Positions 42,101 through 53,014 of a stretch of 64,000 nucleotides of DNA are shown piece by piece (the first letter of the stretch is position 1; the number at the start of each line of letters is the position of its first letter). The stretch covers positions 26,230,851 to 26,294,850 of the forward strand of contig CM119266.1 of NCBI GenBank assembly GCA_051294375.1. Reading direction: 5' to 3'. The position numbers and the translations under genes were made by a program. Source of the stretch: Paraspadella gotoi. Taxonomy: Eukaryota; Chaetognatha. The notes under the pieces were generated by a model, which did no database searches, was not told the DNA's origin, and was given only the letters and a program-made list of their open reading frames with translations.

Positions 42101-45100
42101 GACAAACTTTAATACTCAAACAAAAAATCATATTTGATACAGGAAAACTAAGTTTTATACATTCAAAACCTGGCTTATTATAATTTATATATTTATATAT
42201 AAAAATAAATATATAAATATAAATGGATGAATAAAGTAAAATAAAATGAATCGAATGAAATCAATTGAATAAATGAATTAAATTTAAATTTTATTCAATT
42301 TAAATTAATGAAAGAATTGAAAAAAAAAATTGCATAGTGAATAAATTAAAAGTAAGAACTGAATTTATTAAATTGAACGATGAAATTTAAATGCTAATGT
42401 ATACAGCGCTATCATGAGCAGAGATTATGGTATTAAAATTTGTTTTGTTAATTACTAGGGTATAGAGCCATATTATAATTTTTTTGTCCATTGAAAGTAT
42501 TCTAAAAAATGTATAAATAATCGTTTGAGCATATACTCACTCTAAATTTTTGACTCACCCCATTGAGTTGAGCTACCCCTACTTAACATCATGAGTTCGA
42601 TGCTGATACAATGTTTTTTAACAAAAAAAAAAAAAAAAAAAAAAAGAGAGGGAGAGCATAAATTTAACCCGCGGCAGATATGGGTAGCCGCACTCCAAGA
42701 GTTAGTCAAAAATTTCGAGTAAGTACATGCTCAAACGAAAATTTATATATTTTAAAGTATACTTTCAAAAAAATTCTTACATGGCTCTATACCTTTTAGA
42801 GAAGAGTTTGAAATGGATTCAACAACGATTTATTTGAAACAATAATAATAACGGACATGTTTCGGCTCTTGTTTAAGTCTTAAGTTTTAAACGACATTGA
42901 TGATAAGAAATGTATCTAAATTTTCAGCTTCATACAATTTTTAATTCCTTTATGGAATACTAATTCTATATCGGTCCGCCTCGCCACGAAATGCCCTTTT
43001 GTTCGCGCTAGTCGATAGATCGCGCGTTTATCAGTGTAAGAAAAATGAACAAATAACATCGAAAGATGCAAAAAAGAAAAACCAGGGAATGCCGTCACGT
43101 GACCGGCCTTGACCAATGGGAGCCCGGCAAATCCCAAGCCGGCTCCCTCCCTCATCCGGGAATACGGAAGCCTCAAACGTCCCTAGAAGATCCCGGAGGG
43201 GCGCTCTACGCGACGTCCCTGCAGTAGAAACGGGAAGAAGGTCTGCGCGCCAGACCAATCTCCCGCGCGAAGGATGACGCCAAGATCACTCCGCGGGCAA
43301 AGGGTCGAGACCGCCATAGCGCGCGTCGACCCCGGGGCCGCAGAAACGTCCGCCTCCAAGAAAAGTTCCTTGAGATGGGAGGCGAAACGCTGCGTCGAGA
43401 GTTGGCGAAGAGGCGCGCGCGGAGCGCAGAAAAGAAAATTGTGTGGCGGCGCCAAATCCGAGCGGAGAGAGAGCCAAATGCGCAGCGCCTGAACCGGGCA
43501 GCGGTCCGAGAGCGGCAGCGAATCCAGATGAAACGCCGGACCCATGTGTCCGACCCTATCCGTCTTCGAGAGCGTCGATGGAACCAGACGAACGTGATCT
43601 GCCGCTAAGGAGAGATAGCCCGCGTCGCAACGAAGAGAGACGATCTCTGAAGGGCGACGAGCTGACGCTAAAGCAACGAGAAAGAGCGAGCGTCGTAGAA
43701 GATCCTCGGCGCGATCGGAAGTGGCGCCGAGTCGAGAATGCGTAAAACCGAGGCCGCATTCCACGTGGGAAGGTCCGACGTGAGGGAGGGGCGTCTCTCG
43801 AAAACTACCTTGAGGAGGCGCCGGACCAAAAGATGCTCTCCAACCGGCGCTCCCGCCAGGGGGGGAGAGTAGTTGAGATGGCCGATCTGTGAAGGTTGAT
43901 TGTGCTGTACAAGAGGCCCTTCTCGCACAGAAACCGAGATATCGTAGAACATCCTCTAGAGAGGCTTGAGATCCTCGAACCTCTCTATCCTGAAGGAAGT
44001 CGCAGAAGGAGCTCCAAGCTCTGGCGAAGCGCTCTCTGGTAGAGCCTCTCCAGCTGTCGACGATGACGGAGAAGGTGGAGTCGTCGATGTCGGAGAGATA
44101 GTGCACCGCCTAAAATCCTCCAGACGACGAGCCTGAAGCGATCCGCTTGCGGTGGCGGAAGCCCAGACAGAGGTCGACGACGAGGTTCTTCGGCGCCGGA
44201 AGCGCCTCGCGTCCAGAAACCGAAGGAAAAGGAGGCTCTGGAACCACTTCTGAGCCGGCCAAAACAGGGTGATCGGGAGAGAAAGGTGCCCCACGCCTTC
44301 TCCAACTTGCGGACCACCATCATCAGCAGAAGAGGGGAGGAAAGAGATAGGCCAGGTCGAAGACCCAGCGTTGCGCCAAGGCGTCTATCCCCTCCGCCTC
44401 CAGCGTCGCCTCCCAGGCGAAAAACGTGGGAACTTGAGCCGACTGGGGAGTCGCGAAAAAGATCGATGCTGGGGAGACCGAATATGTCGACCATCTGATG
44501 GGAAACTCTTGGAAGGAGTTCCCAGTCCGCACCTTGCGGCCCCTCGACGCCGCGGCCGTGATGAGAATCTCCTCCGAAGAGAGATGGACTCCTGAAAACC
44601 GGATCCTCAGGTTGGAGGCAAGTAGAAGTGTCTCCCTGACTACTTCGTGGAGAGCCTGCGACCTGCTGCAGCCCCGACCGAATGCAGGTGAGAGAGGCGA
44701 GGCTGTCCGTCTTCCAAAGATGGACGCGCCGTGGAAGGAAGCTCCGAATCGTTGAGGAAGATCCTCAGAACTGTGAACTCCTTTACATTGAAAAGGAGAG
44801 GGGCATCCGTAGTCGACCAGGTTCCCCTCGACAGATGGCCCTGAAGGAGAAACCCCCATCCCTGCGACGAAGCATCCGTCGTCACCTCCAGCGTGCAGAC
44901 CTCCGGGAGGAGGTCGTCGATCGGAGCGAAGCACTGGTCTGGAGAGAGGGCTGCGATCCACCGCAGCTCCTCCATCGCCGGCGAGTGGAGAGGAAACAAC
45001 GCGGTCGAGATCCTTCTCCGACTTGTAGACACGATAGATGTCTCGTTGAATCCTCGAAAACCGGCAGCGTAGCAGCGGTACTGCCAAGGACGCCGCCGTC

Positions 45101-48100
45101 GAATGGCCTAGAAGCTGAAGGCACTGACGAGCACGTGGTGCGGTCGTTGGCAAAGATCCTCCGCGAGGGAGAGCGAAGAGTCGTAATTTTCGGTCTCCGG
45201 GAGCGCGATGGGGTGGGCGAGGCTGTCCCACACAAAACCGAGGGAAATCGAAGCTCTGAGAGGGAGACAGGCTCGACTTCTGAAGGTGGATGATGAACCC
45301 CGCCTTCTTGAGTAGCCACACCGCCTTCCGAGTGGCTCGTCGACAATTGTCCGCCGAGGAACCCAGGATCAAGATGCCGTCTTTATAAAAAAAGGCATCG
45401 AATCCCCCTGTGGGCGGAGCCACTGCACTAAAGGGCCTCGTCGTCTTGGTGAAAAGCCAAGGCCCATCGAGAGGCCGAATGGAAGGACTGTACTGGTAGA
45501 TGCGGCCCTTCCAAAAGAAGCAGCAAAAATTCCGATGATCCTCGTGGATCGGGAGATGGAGATAAGCATCTCGAAGGTCTATCGAGGCACCCCAATCGCC
45601 TCGTTGAAACATCCTTCGAACGTCCGGGGCTCCTTCCATCCGGAAATAAGGCGGCGAAAGGAACGAGAGTTGAGCTTTTTTAAGTTCAAAATCGGGGCCA
45701 GCCTCCATCTTACTTCGTAACGAAAAATCTTGGAAAGAAAACCCCGGAGAAACCGGACTACCTCGATGGCGTTCTTCTCCAAAGCCGCCGCAATCTCCGC
45801 GTCGACCAAGGCGTCTCAGTCCCAAAGATGGTGTCTCGTCCGAGGGAAGATGGAAGCGTGCTGGAAACTGCTTCGCCCCCTCGAGACGGAATCCCGAGAA
45901 GTTATCGAGAATGGGCGACGTCTCGCCAACGAGCGTCGTCCAAAAGGGTTGAAAGAGACGAAGCCGAACTCCGACGGGGACTTCCGGAAGAAAGCGCCGG
46001 CGTGGAAAGGTTCGTGTCGAGACTCGAGTCCATGGGCGGATCCAGGCCTAAAACCTGGGCGTCGGACGAGCGGCGACCGCGAGGGAGGCGTTTCGAGTCA
46101 TTCGCCGGGACGCAAGTCCCAGCCCTTCCCGTTTCCCGACTTCTTGCGGGGAGCAGCCTTCTTGGTCACTTGCGCTTGAAGGAAGACTTCGAGCGGAAAC
46201 GAGGGCGCTGTTGCAGCGGGTTTGGCGCGAGCGACGTTCGTAGAAAGCGTCGAGTTGAGCCGCCGACTCCACCTCGCTTCCCTGAATACCAAAAAGGAAG
46301 ATGCGGTGGCGCGGAGCGAGAAAGCGTTGGCGCGGAGATCCTGCGGCGCCACAGCGAGTACTTGGCGGCGGATCTCGCCGACAAAGGTTGAGGGACGCCG
46401 CTTGAATAAGAGGCCGCGTCGCGAAGCGGGCGGCAAGGGCGTTCAACGCTAGCGCTGACCTCATTTCTGGACGAGCCGGGACGGAAGAGCCTCCTTGATT
46501 CCGCGCAGCTCATCGGCAACTGTAAGGATGGCATGCGCCGCAGTAGCGCCGTTCTCCTGCATCGCACGTGATAAAAGAGCGGAGAGAAGCCGTCGTTATT
46601 CCCCTTGGAAAACGCCAACTCGAATTGAGCGGAGAGGCACGTGTCCGGCGTCGGAGCGGTGAACTCCGGAGGAGAAGCGACGTCAATCCAGTGGCGGTAT
46701 ACTGCCGGTCGCCTGGGTGTCCCAGCGCGTTCCAGTTGGCCGTGAGGAAGACCCCTTCCCCAACGCAGCGAAGAGAACGCCACATGTCACGAACCTGGAA
46801 CCGGCGCCGACCTGCTCGTGGGCAGGAAGTCGTCGAAAACCGCCGACGTCGTCATCCGAAGACAAAACTTCTCCCTCCTCCGCGAATCGGAGGAGTACTT
46901 GGCGTCCGGATCCGGCACTGTGTGGGATCGATGACGCTTGGTAGAGGCGAGACCGTGTGACGGTCCGAGGCCGGCGCCCGATCTGAGAGGGGCCGCCTAC
47001 TGGAGTCGGAACAGCATGGAAGGAATTCGAGACTCGTCAAACGAGGCGAAGCGTAGTGGAGAGAAAACCGGCCGATATGGAATCGTCACATGTAAAAAAA
47101 CGTAAGCGGTAAACAAATTAGCGCGAGAATTAAACGGAAAACTCCCGAACCCCCCCCCTTCTCCCCAACCCCTTTCCTAAGCACGCAAAGCCAGAAAAAA
47201 CATGGTAGGAGACAAAAAGGGGTGGGACGGTGGATCGGGCAAGGCGGACGATATAGAATTAATATTCATAAAGGAATTAAAATTCTCATATCGGTCCGCC
47301 TGCCACGAAATGCCCCATGCCAAGAGGCGGAGGAAAAAAACCCCACTACGCCATCTGCCGGGAAAAACTCACCGCCCCAAAGCGTCGAAACGCCGCTGAG
47401 ACTCGCGGCGACAATCGTCGAAATCCTTAAGCTGTTCAGTGACGAAACCATCGTCCAAAGGACAGACTCCAGTCCTCTGGTCTCGTCATCCGGCAGTGGG
47501 GGATGACCAGACCGGCCGCCACTTGGTCCGAGAGCAGCGAGAGAGGGCGCCTCGAACGAAGCCCCACTGCTCGGCCAGGCAACGGAAAAAGTCGGTTGGT
47601 ACGGGCCGAGTCCCAAAACCGACGGAATCGGGCTGCCAAAAACCGCGGTAAGGGGAGAAGGCGGTGTCGGTGGGGGCGGGGGCGAGTCCGCTCGGTCTCT
47701 CTTGGACCTCTCGAGCCCCGAGGGACCTCCAATCCCTCTCTACGTTTAGAGACTTGTCCGAACGTTTTCGGCTGTCAGACTTCTTGTCCGAACGTTCATC
47801 TCTGCTTGATGACTTCTTATGAGCGGGTTTCGAACGTAGATATACGAGAAAATCGTGAAAAAGTCAAAAAAAACGCGAAATCAGTAAGGAACAAACCGAC
47901 TAGATGAGCACGAAAAAAGAATGAGGCTTCGTATTCCCGGATGAGGGAGGAGCCGCTTGGGATTTGCCGGCTCCCATTGGTCAAGGCCGGTCACGTGACG
48001 GCATTCCCTGGTTTTTCTTTTTTGCATTTTCGATGTTATTTTGTTCGTTTTTCTACTCTGACAAACGCGCGATCTATCGACTAGCGCGAACAAAAGGGAT

Positions 48101-51100
48101 TTCGTGGCGACGGCGGACCGATATGAGAATTATAAAGATATTAAAAAAGGCGATTTGAAACACCGCCGACAACAACTACACCATTTATGGGGCCACGTCC
48201 CATAATCGTCGCAAGCGTAAGTATATCGACAATAAAAAGTGATGTGAAGATCATTAAATTAAAAATTCTTCACTGGTTCGAAATCTCACGCCCTTTTCAC
48301 CTTTGACAATTGCGGGTGCCAACGAAGGCCTGAGAATTCCGAACCGGAGACGTCCAAAAGACTAGGCGCCATTGAAGTGGACCAACTCCGGCCGTGGGTC
48401 TGAGAAATAATTTGAGCATTGTTATACGAGCTAATTTTTAAAAAAAGTAATCTAATTCTAATTATTTTTTCGAACCAAGTTCTGCGATTTTAAACATTAC
48501 TCCTTACGTTGAGACAGTCCTAGCAGTGAAGCCCACCAATTTATATTATTATTTTTTTATATTTTTAAACCATGGATCAGTACTTTTTATTTTTAATTTT
48601 AGAAATTATCCTTTGTTCTTGAAAACCAACCCCGTTTCCTGAGGTTGACGGAGTAACGTTGGCGAGATTAAAGACGTCAATCTCGACCTCTTTTTCTGAG
48701 AGTTTCTGCGGAAAGAAAAAGCGGGAGAGCGAAGTTTCGATCAGAGTCTACAAAGCGACAGGAAGCTGACAAATATAACGCCATCAAGTTGACGAGAATC
48801 TTGCTTAAAAAAAATTCAACATTTTTCTAATAGAGAATTCCGTTCAAATCTGACTACCCAAATTGCAAACGCGTTTGCCAGAAATTCGGTTAAAAAACAC
48901 TTGTAAAACGCACGATTCCGAGAGCGTTGCATCTGAAGAGCTTGTCCTATTCGTTTATGGCATTTGATAAAGGATTTAATATCAAACAAGCCAGGGGAAA
49001 TGCATACTCATCTCCGGAGAATTTTCAAACCTCATTTTTACTATAGGAATGAAAGGGAAAGTTGACAAACTTAAAATTGCAAACGGGATTGCTATATGTT
49101 CCTGTTACATGAGCGACTTCGAATTTCGCGATTCTGATAGCTTTGTGTCTGAAGAGCTTGTCCTATTTTTCTTTTTTCCTTTTATAATAATTTTTGACAT
49201 AAAATGATCAGGTTTAAATGAAATAGTCCGGTTTGAATCACGAAAATTTTATTTAAAAGAAATTAAAAGGAAGGTGAGAAAAAAACTGATTTTTCCTAAT
49301 ATCTTTTGAAGGAATAAAGATAAATGGATGGTAATAGTACCAAAATGAAGCCATAATCATAGGGCACATACAAGATACAATTTTAGAATTACTTATGCTG
49401 AAACCTCCTTACAGGTGAGTGTCAAACTAAGTCAAAATTATAATGAATTTTAAAACTAATGACACCCCATAAGAATAAATGAAAATTTAATTCTTTTTAA
49501 TGATTCTGAAAAGAAAAAGGCTAAATTGTACTCTAGTAAAACTTTAAAGTTTTTTGGATAAAGAAAATGTGAATTTTTTGTCACTTAAATATTTGCTTGT
49601 CTGATTTTACAAGCATGCTTACAAAATTCTAACAAATATTATTCACCCATCACAGCCTAAGTATTTATCTTTCTTTTCCACCAGCAAAAAATAAACATTA
49701 TTTTATGCTAGAGAACAGGGATGTTTACTGAAATGACCCGGAAGACATTCAACCTCTTCATTTACTGTCATTTTTCAATAAATAAATAGGCGGAATTTTA
49801 ATTATTTAACTCTCACAGGCTTCACAAGACATTATACTTCATAATATCCCAATGTTAATGTAATTTATTATATTTTTACCCAGAAATGATAAAATAACAG
49901 AAAGTTGTGGATTCCCTTCGCTCGTTTAAGAAAAAAAAATTAACTAGCGGAATTATAAGTTTGTAAGAGGAAGTCAGAATCGGCGAAAATCTTAAAAAGG
50001 CGAGAATGTTGAAAAAAGGGGTGGAATTTTGATGGGTTTCCTAAGATTTCTCCACAATGTGACGTCGATTAAAGCGAAACTTGAGATTTACAATATTCCC
50101 GTCATTCCACATCTATCGATATAAAAATATGAAGAAAAAGTCACTGGCTTCTTTTTCTATAACGCCATCAAGCGTCAGAGGGAAGAGCCACTACCGTCTA
50201 CCAAAAAAGGGAAATTTCGAGCGGAAAGAGTCTCGCGAAATAATTGAAAAAAGACAACATTACTCACGTTGTGACCGCTTCCGGATTCGTTAGCCCCGCT
50301 CGCGCTTTGGTTCGAAAGGTTGGTGTCCGAAGGAAGGACGTTATTCAAGTATCCTGGACAAAAAAAGGGTTAATCGTCTCGACAAACAAAAAAGACCAAA
50401 TACAAATATCTAACCGGCCAAGGAGTGGTCCTCGTCGCCTGCAGAGTCGCCCATGGAATCCCGGAAAGAGTTAATCTCTTCGTCGATGTGAGCGAAGGCG
50501 CAAAAGGGTCCGCGGGGACAGTACCCCGTCTGACGCGGAACGAATAGTCGAAATTCTTTGTCAAAATTTATTTATTTCTTTTTAAATGGACACCCTCTTG
50601 TCCAACATACAACATTTAGCAATGACAAAACATTTCCAGCAAAAAATATCAGTTAACGCTTAACCTGCAGCATGTCGTTGCACTTGGTGGACTTGTAAAT
50701 CTCGGGGTGGAATTGTTGCTCCGTCCTGGTGTGACAGTAGGCGCACTGGTCGCCGCTCTCGCAGTTGGCCGGCTCGCCCCACTCGTCCCCATGCTTAACG
50801 CTGGGGCACGGCGTTGATCGGTACTTGAATGTTTTGGGGCTGCGTCGACGGTCTTTGTTGTTGTGGTACTGCGGGCAGGCGTAGCCCTGACGGCAGAGCC
50901 TGGGCGGCCGCTTACACTGGTCCGTCTTATAATGGGCGAGCACGAAAGCCGTGCCCTGCCACTTGGGATCTTCGGCCAGGCCGCGCTCGCGATTGTCGAG
51001 GTTGTTGGGCAGTTGGGAGGCGTCGTCGCGTCCCGCGTGGTGATGTTGATGGTGCGCGTCGACTTCACGTGCGTCGAATACCGGAGGTCGTAGGTCGTTG

Positions 51101-51585
51101 CCGCCGTGGCTGAAGGCGCAGTGAACGCCGTTTTTGACGCAGTGGCCGCGGGAGTCTGTCTCATGAACGCAGGGAGCAGTTTTGTAATAGCGCAGATGGT
51201 AGCGGCGTTCCGTGTCGCCCGCTGTTCGGTGGAGAAGTGGGCAATCGTCGCCGTCGGGACAAATACCCGTTGTCTCGTCGTAATTGGTGCAGTATAGGTC
51301 GGGGGAATAGCTTTTAAAAGTTAGGAGAAAAATAAAATTATTAAAAATAGACAGGATGACCTTTAAAACTTTCAATTCAGCCTACTTAAAAGCGCCGTCG
51401 CGTTTCTTGGCCGGTCGTCGTCTACGCTGGTTCATAAAGTGCCAGTGGAAACACGTGAACGGTCGATGTTGCGTGCATTTGTGTTGCAGGAACAGTGGAC
51501 ACTGTTCCACGCGAAATTCCTTAAGGTACTGGTAATGATGGGGTTTTTCGGCGGCGCCCGTAGGCGTCTTCACTTCCGTTGTCAT
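39102..51585 (-). CDS. UNK: Unkempt, CCCH zinc-finger RNA-binding protein, without C-terminal RING
   Basis: Unkempt binds UAG-containing mRNA and represses translation. Eleven exons (51386-51585, 50665-51310, 50415-50529, 50268-50353, 41769-42051, 41564-41679, 41304-41496, 41067-41226, 40711-40990, 39372-39560, 39102-39278) total 2445 bases, 814 residues, like human UNK. The N-terminus carries the CCCH fingers: YLKEFRVEQCPLFLQHKCTQ, RPFTCFHWHF, CPDGDDCPLLHRT, RYYKTAPCVHE, HYKTDQCKRPPRLCRQGYAC, EIYKSTKCNDMLQ then TGYCPRGPFCAFAH. The C-terminal coiled coil (QQQLRQDLDRVEKML) is present, but the RING finger that follows it in human UNK is replaced by an S/T/G/Q-rich tail. The intron after exon 6 uses a GC donor (GGCCAG then gcaagt). 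Intron 4 is 8.2 kb and holds a DIRS retrotransposon. Confidence 0.93.
39650..40690 (+). repeat. Dispersed repeat family R, copy A (Unkempt intron 9)
   Basis: Starts with taaggatcgtcgcaatcg and ends with tcgtcgcaaacgctaagcga followed by ttgcaacgataaaaa. Internal landmarks shared with copy B are gagagaga tracts, cctgcagagccagctgcaga, ttgtttgtt..gataaaacgtaa, gatgatgagaagctgta and ggcgatctataatttggaac. There is no coding frame. It lies antisense to the host gene. Confidence 0.75.
42067..42940 (+). repeat. Dispersed repeat family R, copy C, left part (cut by DIRS insertion)
   Basis: Begins with aataaggatcgtcgcaatcg like copies A and B, and ends with attgatgataagaaatgtat then ctaaattttcagcttcata just before the DIRS element. 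The matching right part resumes at 48134. It carries a 340-base hairpin at 42458-42800 and a hammerhead-like core at 42850-42863. Confidence 0.65.
42458..42800. repeat. Long imperfect inverted repeat
   Basis: Arms of about 100 bases: left arm includes ggtatagagccat and cgtttgagcatatactcact, right arm carries the complements. The centre holds an A run of about 22 bases. The arms diverge by roughly one in five positions. Confidence 0.7.
42965..43175. repeat. DIRS left inverted terminal repeat
   Basis: Complementary to 47922-48131 over about 210 bases, with blocks such as ttcgcgctagtcgatagatc and cgtcacgtgaccggccttga shared on opposite strands. Confidence 0.9.
43183..44106 (-). pseudogene. DIRS tyrosine recombinase (inactive)
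   Basis: The frame encodes a phage-integrase-fold recombinase: RERFARAWSSFCDFLQD at the N-terminal core-binding part, ASARRPSEIVSLR with the first catalytic arginine, then LRAGDWSGAQTFF near the C-terminus. The expected histidine of the HxxR motif is Gly in the segment GSTRAMAVS. An extra C just before the nucleophile region shifts the frame, so the expected tyrosine is not read. The frame overlaps the end of the RNase H region upstream in a different phase. Confidence 0.8.
44107..45825 (-). pseudogene. DIRS reverse transcriptase / RNase H (inactive)
   Basis: Reverse transcriptase motifs are visible: FRMEGAPDVRRMFQRGDWGA, ASIDLRDAYLHLPIHEDHRN (first catalytic aspartate) and KAGFIIHLQKSS. The YxDD box reads YKDG, which removes one of the paired aspartates. 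Frame changes follow at about 45.3 kb and 44.8 kb. The segment GHSTAASLAVPLLRCRFSRI and the late segment LFWPAQKWFQSLLFL are typical of the RT-RNase H part of DIRS-like elements. Confidence 0.8.
46098..47830 (-). pseudogene. DIRS gag-like region
   Basis: Several overlapping open frames on the minus strand, R/P/S-rich, with no single continuous frame. The position upstream of the reverse transcriptase is where DIRS elements carry their gag gene. No zinc knuckle is evident, and I infer the identity from position only. Confidence 0.45.
47243..47318. repeat. DIRS internal complementary region
   Basis: The segment atatagaattaatattcata is the complement of the element's outer left end, and attctcatatcggtccgcc is the complement of its outer right end; they are fused head to head. 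In DIRS elements this region templates restoration of the ends through a circular intermediate. Confidence 0.85.
47922..48131. repeat. DIRS right inverted terminal repeat
   Basis: Reverse complement of the left terminal repeat with scattered substitutions and small indels. Confidence 0.9.
48134..48240 (+). repeat. Dispersed repeat family R, copy C, right part
   Basis: The sequence aaaaaaggcgattt, then ccgacaacaact, aatcgtcgcaagcgtaagta and cgacaataaaaag aligns with the last 110 bases of copies A and B. It begins precisely where the DIRS element ends. Confidence 0.65.
48241..50267. other. Remainder of Unkempt intron 4
   Basis: AT-rich, without coding frames. Two related stretches at about 48860-48975 and 49070-49180 each contain aattgcaaacg..., then gattc.ga.agc.tt and tctgaagagcttgtcctatt, indicating an old duplication or two copies of a short repeat. 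Confidence 0.5.
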
Positions 51586-52010
51586 GGTTACTTACGAATT
51601 ACGTATATGTAGAAAAGTTTTATAATTATCTATGAAGGCGACCAAACCGAAACGCCAAATTCGAAGGAAGTCATGGAGATTAAATTAGTTGCGTTTTTAT
51701 TGTTTATTTGAAACCTAATGGAGTAGTTATTGCTTCGAATGCAATTGGAGCGCAAGAGCGATAACTATCGCCCGAGTCGTCCTCGTCTTCTCTTATCGAT
51801 TTCCACTTGGCTAACAATTATTGCGATCCCACGTTTGAAGCTCATTTTTGAATGAAAGTCGGTTTTTTCCCTGAACTGCTAAATAAAAATTATACGCATT
51901 TTTAGCAAAAAAAATAACGATTGGGAGAAAGCGGGAGAGGTAAAGAGAATAGGGGCGGTACCAAGGGGATTAGCAGTCATTTTGTGCTAACTTTCCGACA
52001 GAAGAACGAG
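51586..52010. other. Spacer between CCDC25 and Unkempt
   Basis: A 425-base gap with no recognised element. It is expected to hold the CCDC25 3' UTR and the Unkempt promoter. Confidence 0.5.
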
Positions 52011-52819
52011 TCACATAAAATCGTCGGAATCTGCCCCGCTATCGTAGTTCGTTTTCATGTTCTCAGGCTTAAAAAGAGAATCGTAAGATCTCAACGCCTT
52101 CTCTTCCTCTCTTCGCTTCTTTTCTTCTTCCTCGGCCACAGCCCGCTCCCGCGCGGCGGCTTTTGATTTCGCGCGTTCTTTCGAGTCTCGCGCTTCGCGT
52201 TCCGATCGAAAGTCAACATTCAGTTTTTCCACTTTAGTTTTGTTTAACCTTTTCAAACGACGTGTAAAAAAGGAGGCATGGAAATTGGGGGGGAGAGAAA
52301 CAAGAAAAAAGAGAATTAAAAAAGAGAAGAAGTGAGGAGGCAGTTAACTTTTTTTACTGACCTATTAACTATCTCGTTGATTCTCTTTTCGATGCGAACT
52401 TTCTTGACATCCTTGTGCCGATGGAAGCCGACTTGTCCAACGTCCATGTCGGGCGTCTTTTTTAAATTTGACCACATGGTGTAGACGACGTCGAGGTTGC
52501 CCGTCTTGTTGCCCGTGATCGAATTGGCCTTGACGAGTTGGGCGCAGTCTTGGATAAGCGCCTCCGGGATGGAATCAATCGTATCGCCTGTCGCAGTGGG
52601 AAAGATGAGAATCGATAGAACGCAAACGAGTGACGATCAATTTTGCTTTTTACCTTCTTTGAGTCTGAGATAGACGTGAGCAGACGAGAGCTTGTCGACA
52701 TGAAACCAAACGTCTTCGTCGAATCCCCAGCGGATGAGTTCCTCGTTCTCGTGTTTGTCAAATCCCATAAATATCGTCGCAGGCGGATCGACCGCGATGC
52801 TCGTGAAGTAAAACACCAT
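52011..52819 (-). CDS. CCDC25: CCDC25-like protein (NFACT-R/DUF814 family)
   Basis: Three exons (52654-52819, 52362-52587, 52011-52248) total 630 bases, 209 residues; human CCDC25 has 208. Conserved blocks are [61 protein letters not shown] and [19 protein letters not shown]-rich coiled coil follows, and the C-terminus ends SGADSDDFM as in the human protein. The N-terminal domain is the NFACT-R fold. Vertebrate CCDC25 has been described as a cell-surface sensor of extracellular DNA, but the ancestral role is unclear and is not shown here. The start lies 196 bases after the EEF1G stop. Confidence 0.95.
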
Positions 52820-53014
52820 ATCAGTTCGCCGATAAAACTAACTATTACCGAAAAAATAGGGTCAATAAATTAGTAATTATAATAAAAATAAGAATTAAAA
52901 ATTATGAGCAGAGAAGAAACCAAGCAGCTTCAATTTATTTTTGGTTAAAATTTCAATTCTCCTTCAGCCGCCAAAGCGTAAAAGCGATTTTTTTTTTCTA
53001 CAGAAAGAAAATGG

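Larger units (their letters stand above)
42941..48133 (-). mobile_element. DIRS-type tyrosine-recombinase retrotransposon (degenerate)
   Basis: A 5.2 kb GC-rich block inside Unkempt intron 4. It has inverted terminal repeats of about 210 bases (42965-43175 and 47922-48131) instead of LTRs. An internal region (47243-47318) joins the complements of both outer ends. The minus strand carries, in order, a gag-like region, reverse transcriptase/RNase H and a tyrosine recombinase. This organisation is diagnostic of DIRS elements, which replicate through a circular form and integrate without target duplication. Several frame changes and altered catalytic residues show it is inactive. Confidence 0.9.

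Noticed and set aside
44498-47650. Many plus-strand Arg-rich frames over the DIRS element.
   Set aside because: High GC content keeps several frames open; recognisable RT and recombinase motifs are on the minus strand.
50081-50474. Plus-strand frames of 70-76 codons around Unkempt exons 3-4.
   Set aside because: The minus strand there encodes the conserved sixth CCCH finger and adjoining exons with consistent splice phases.
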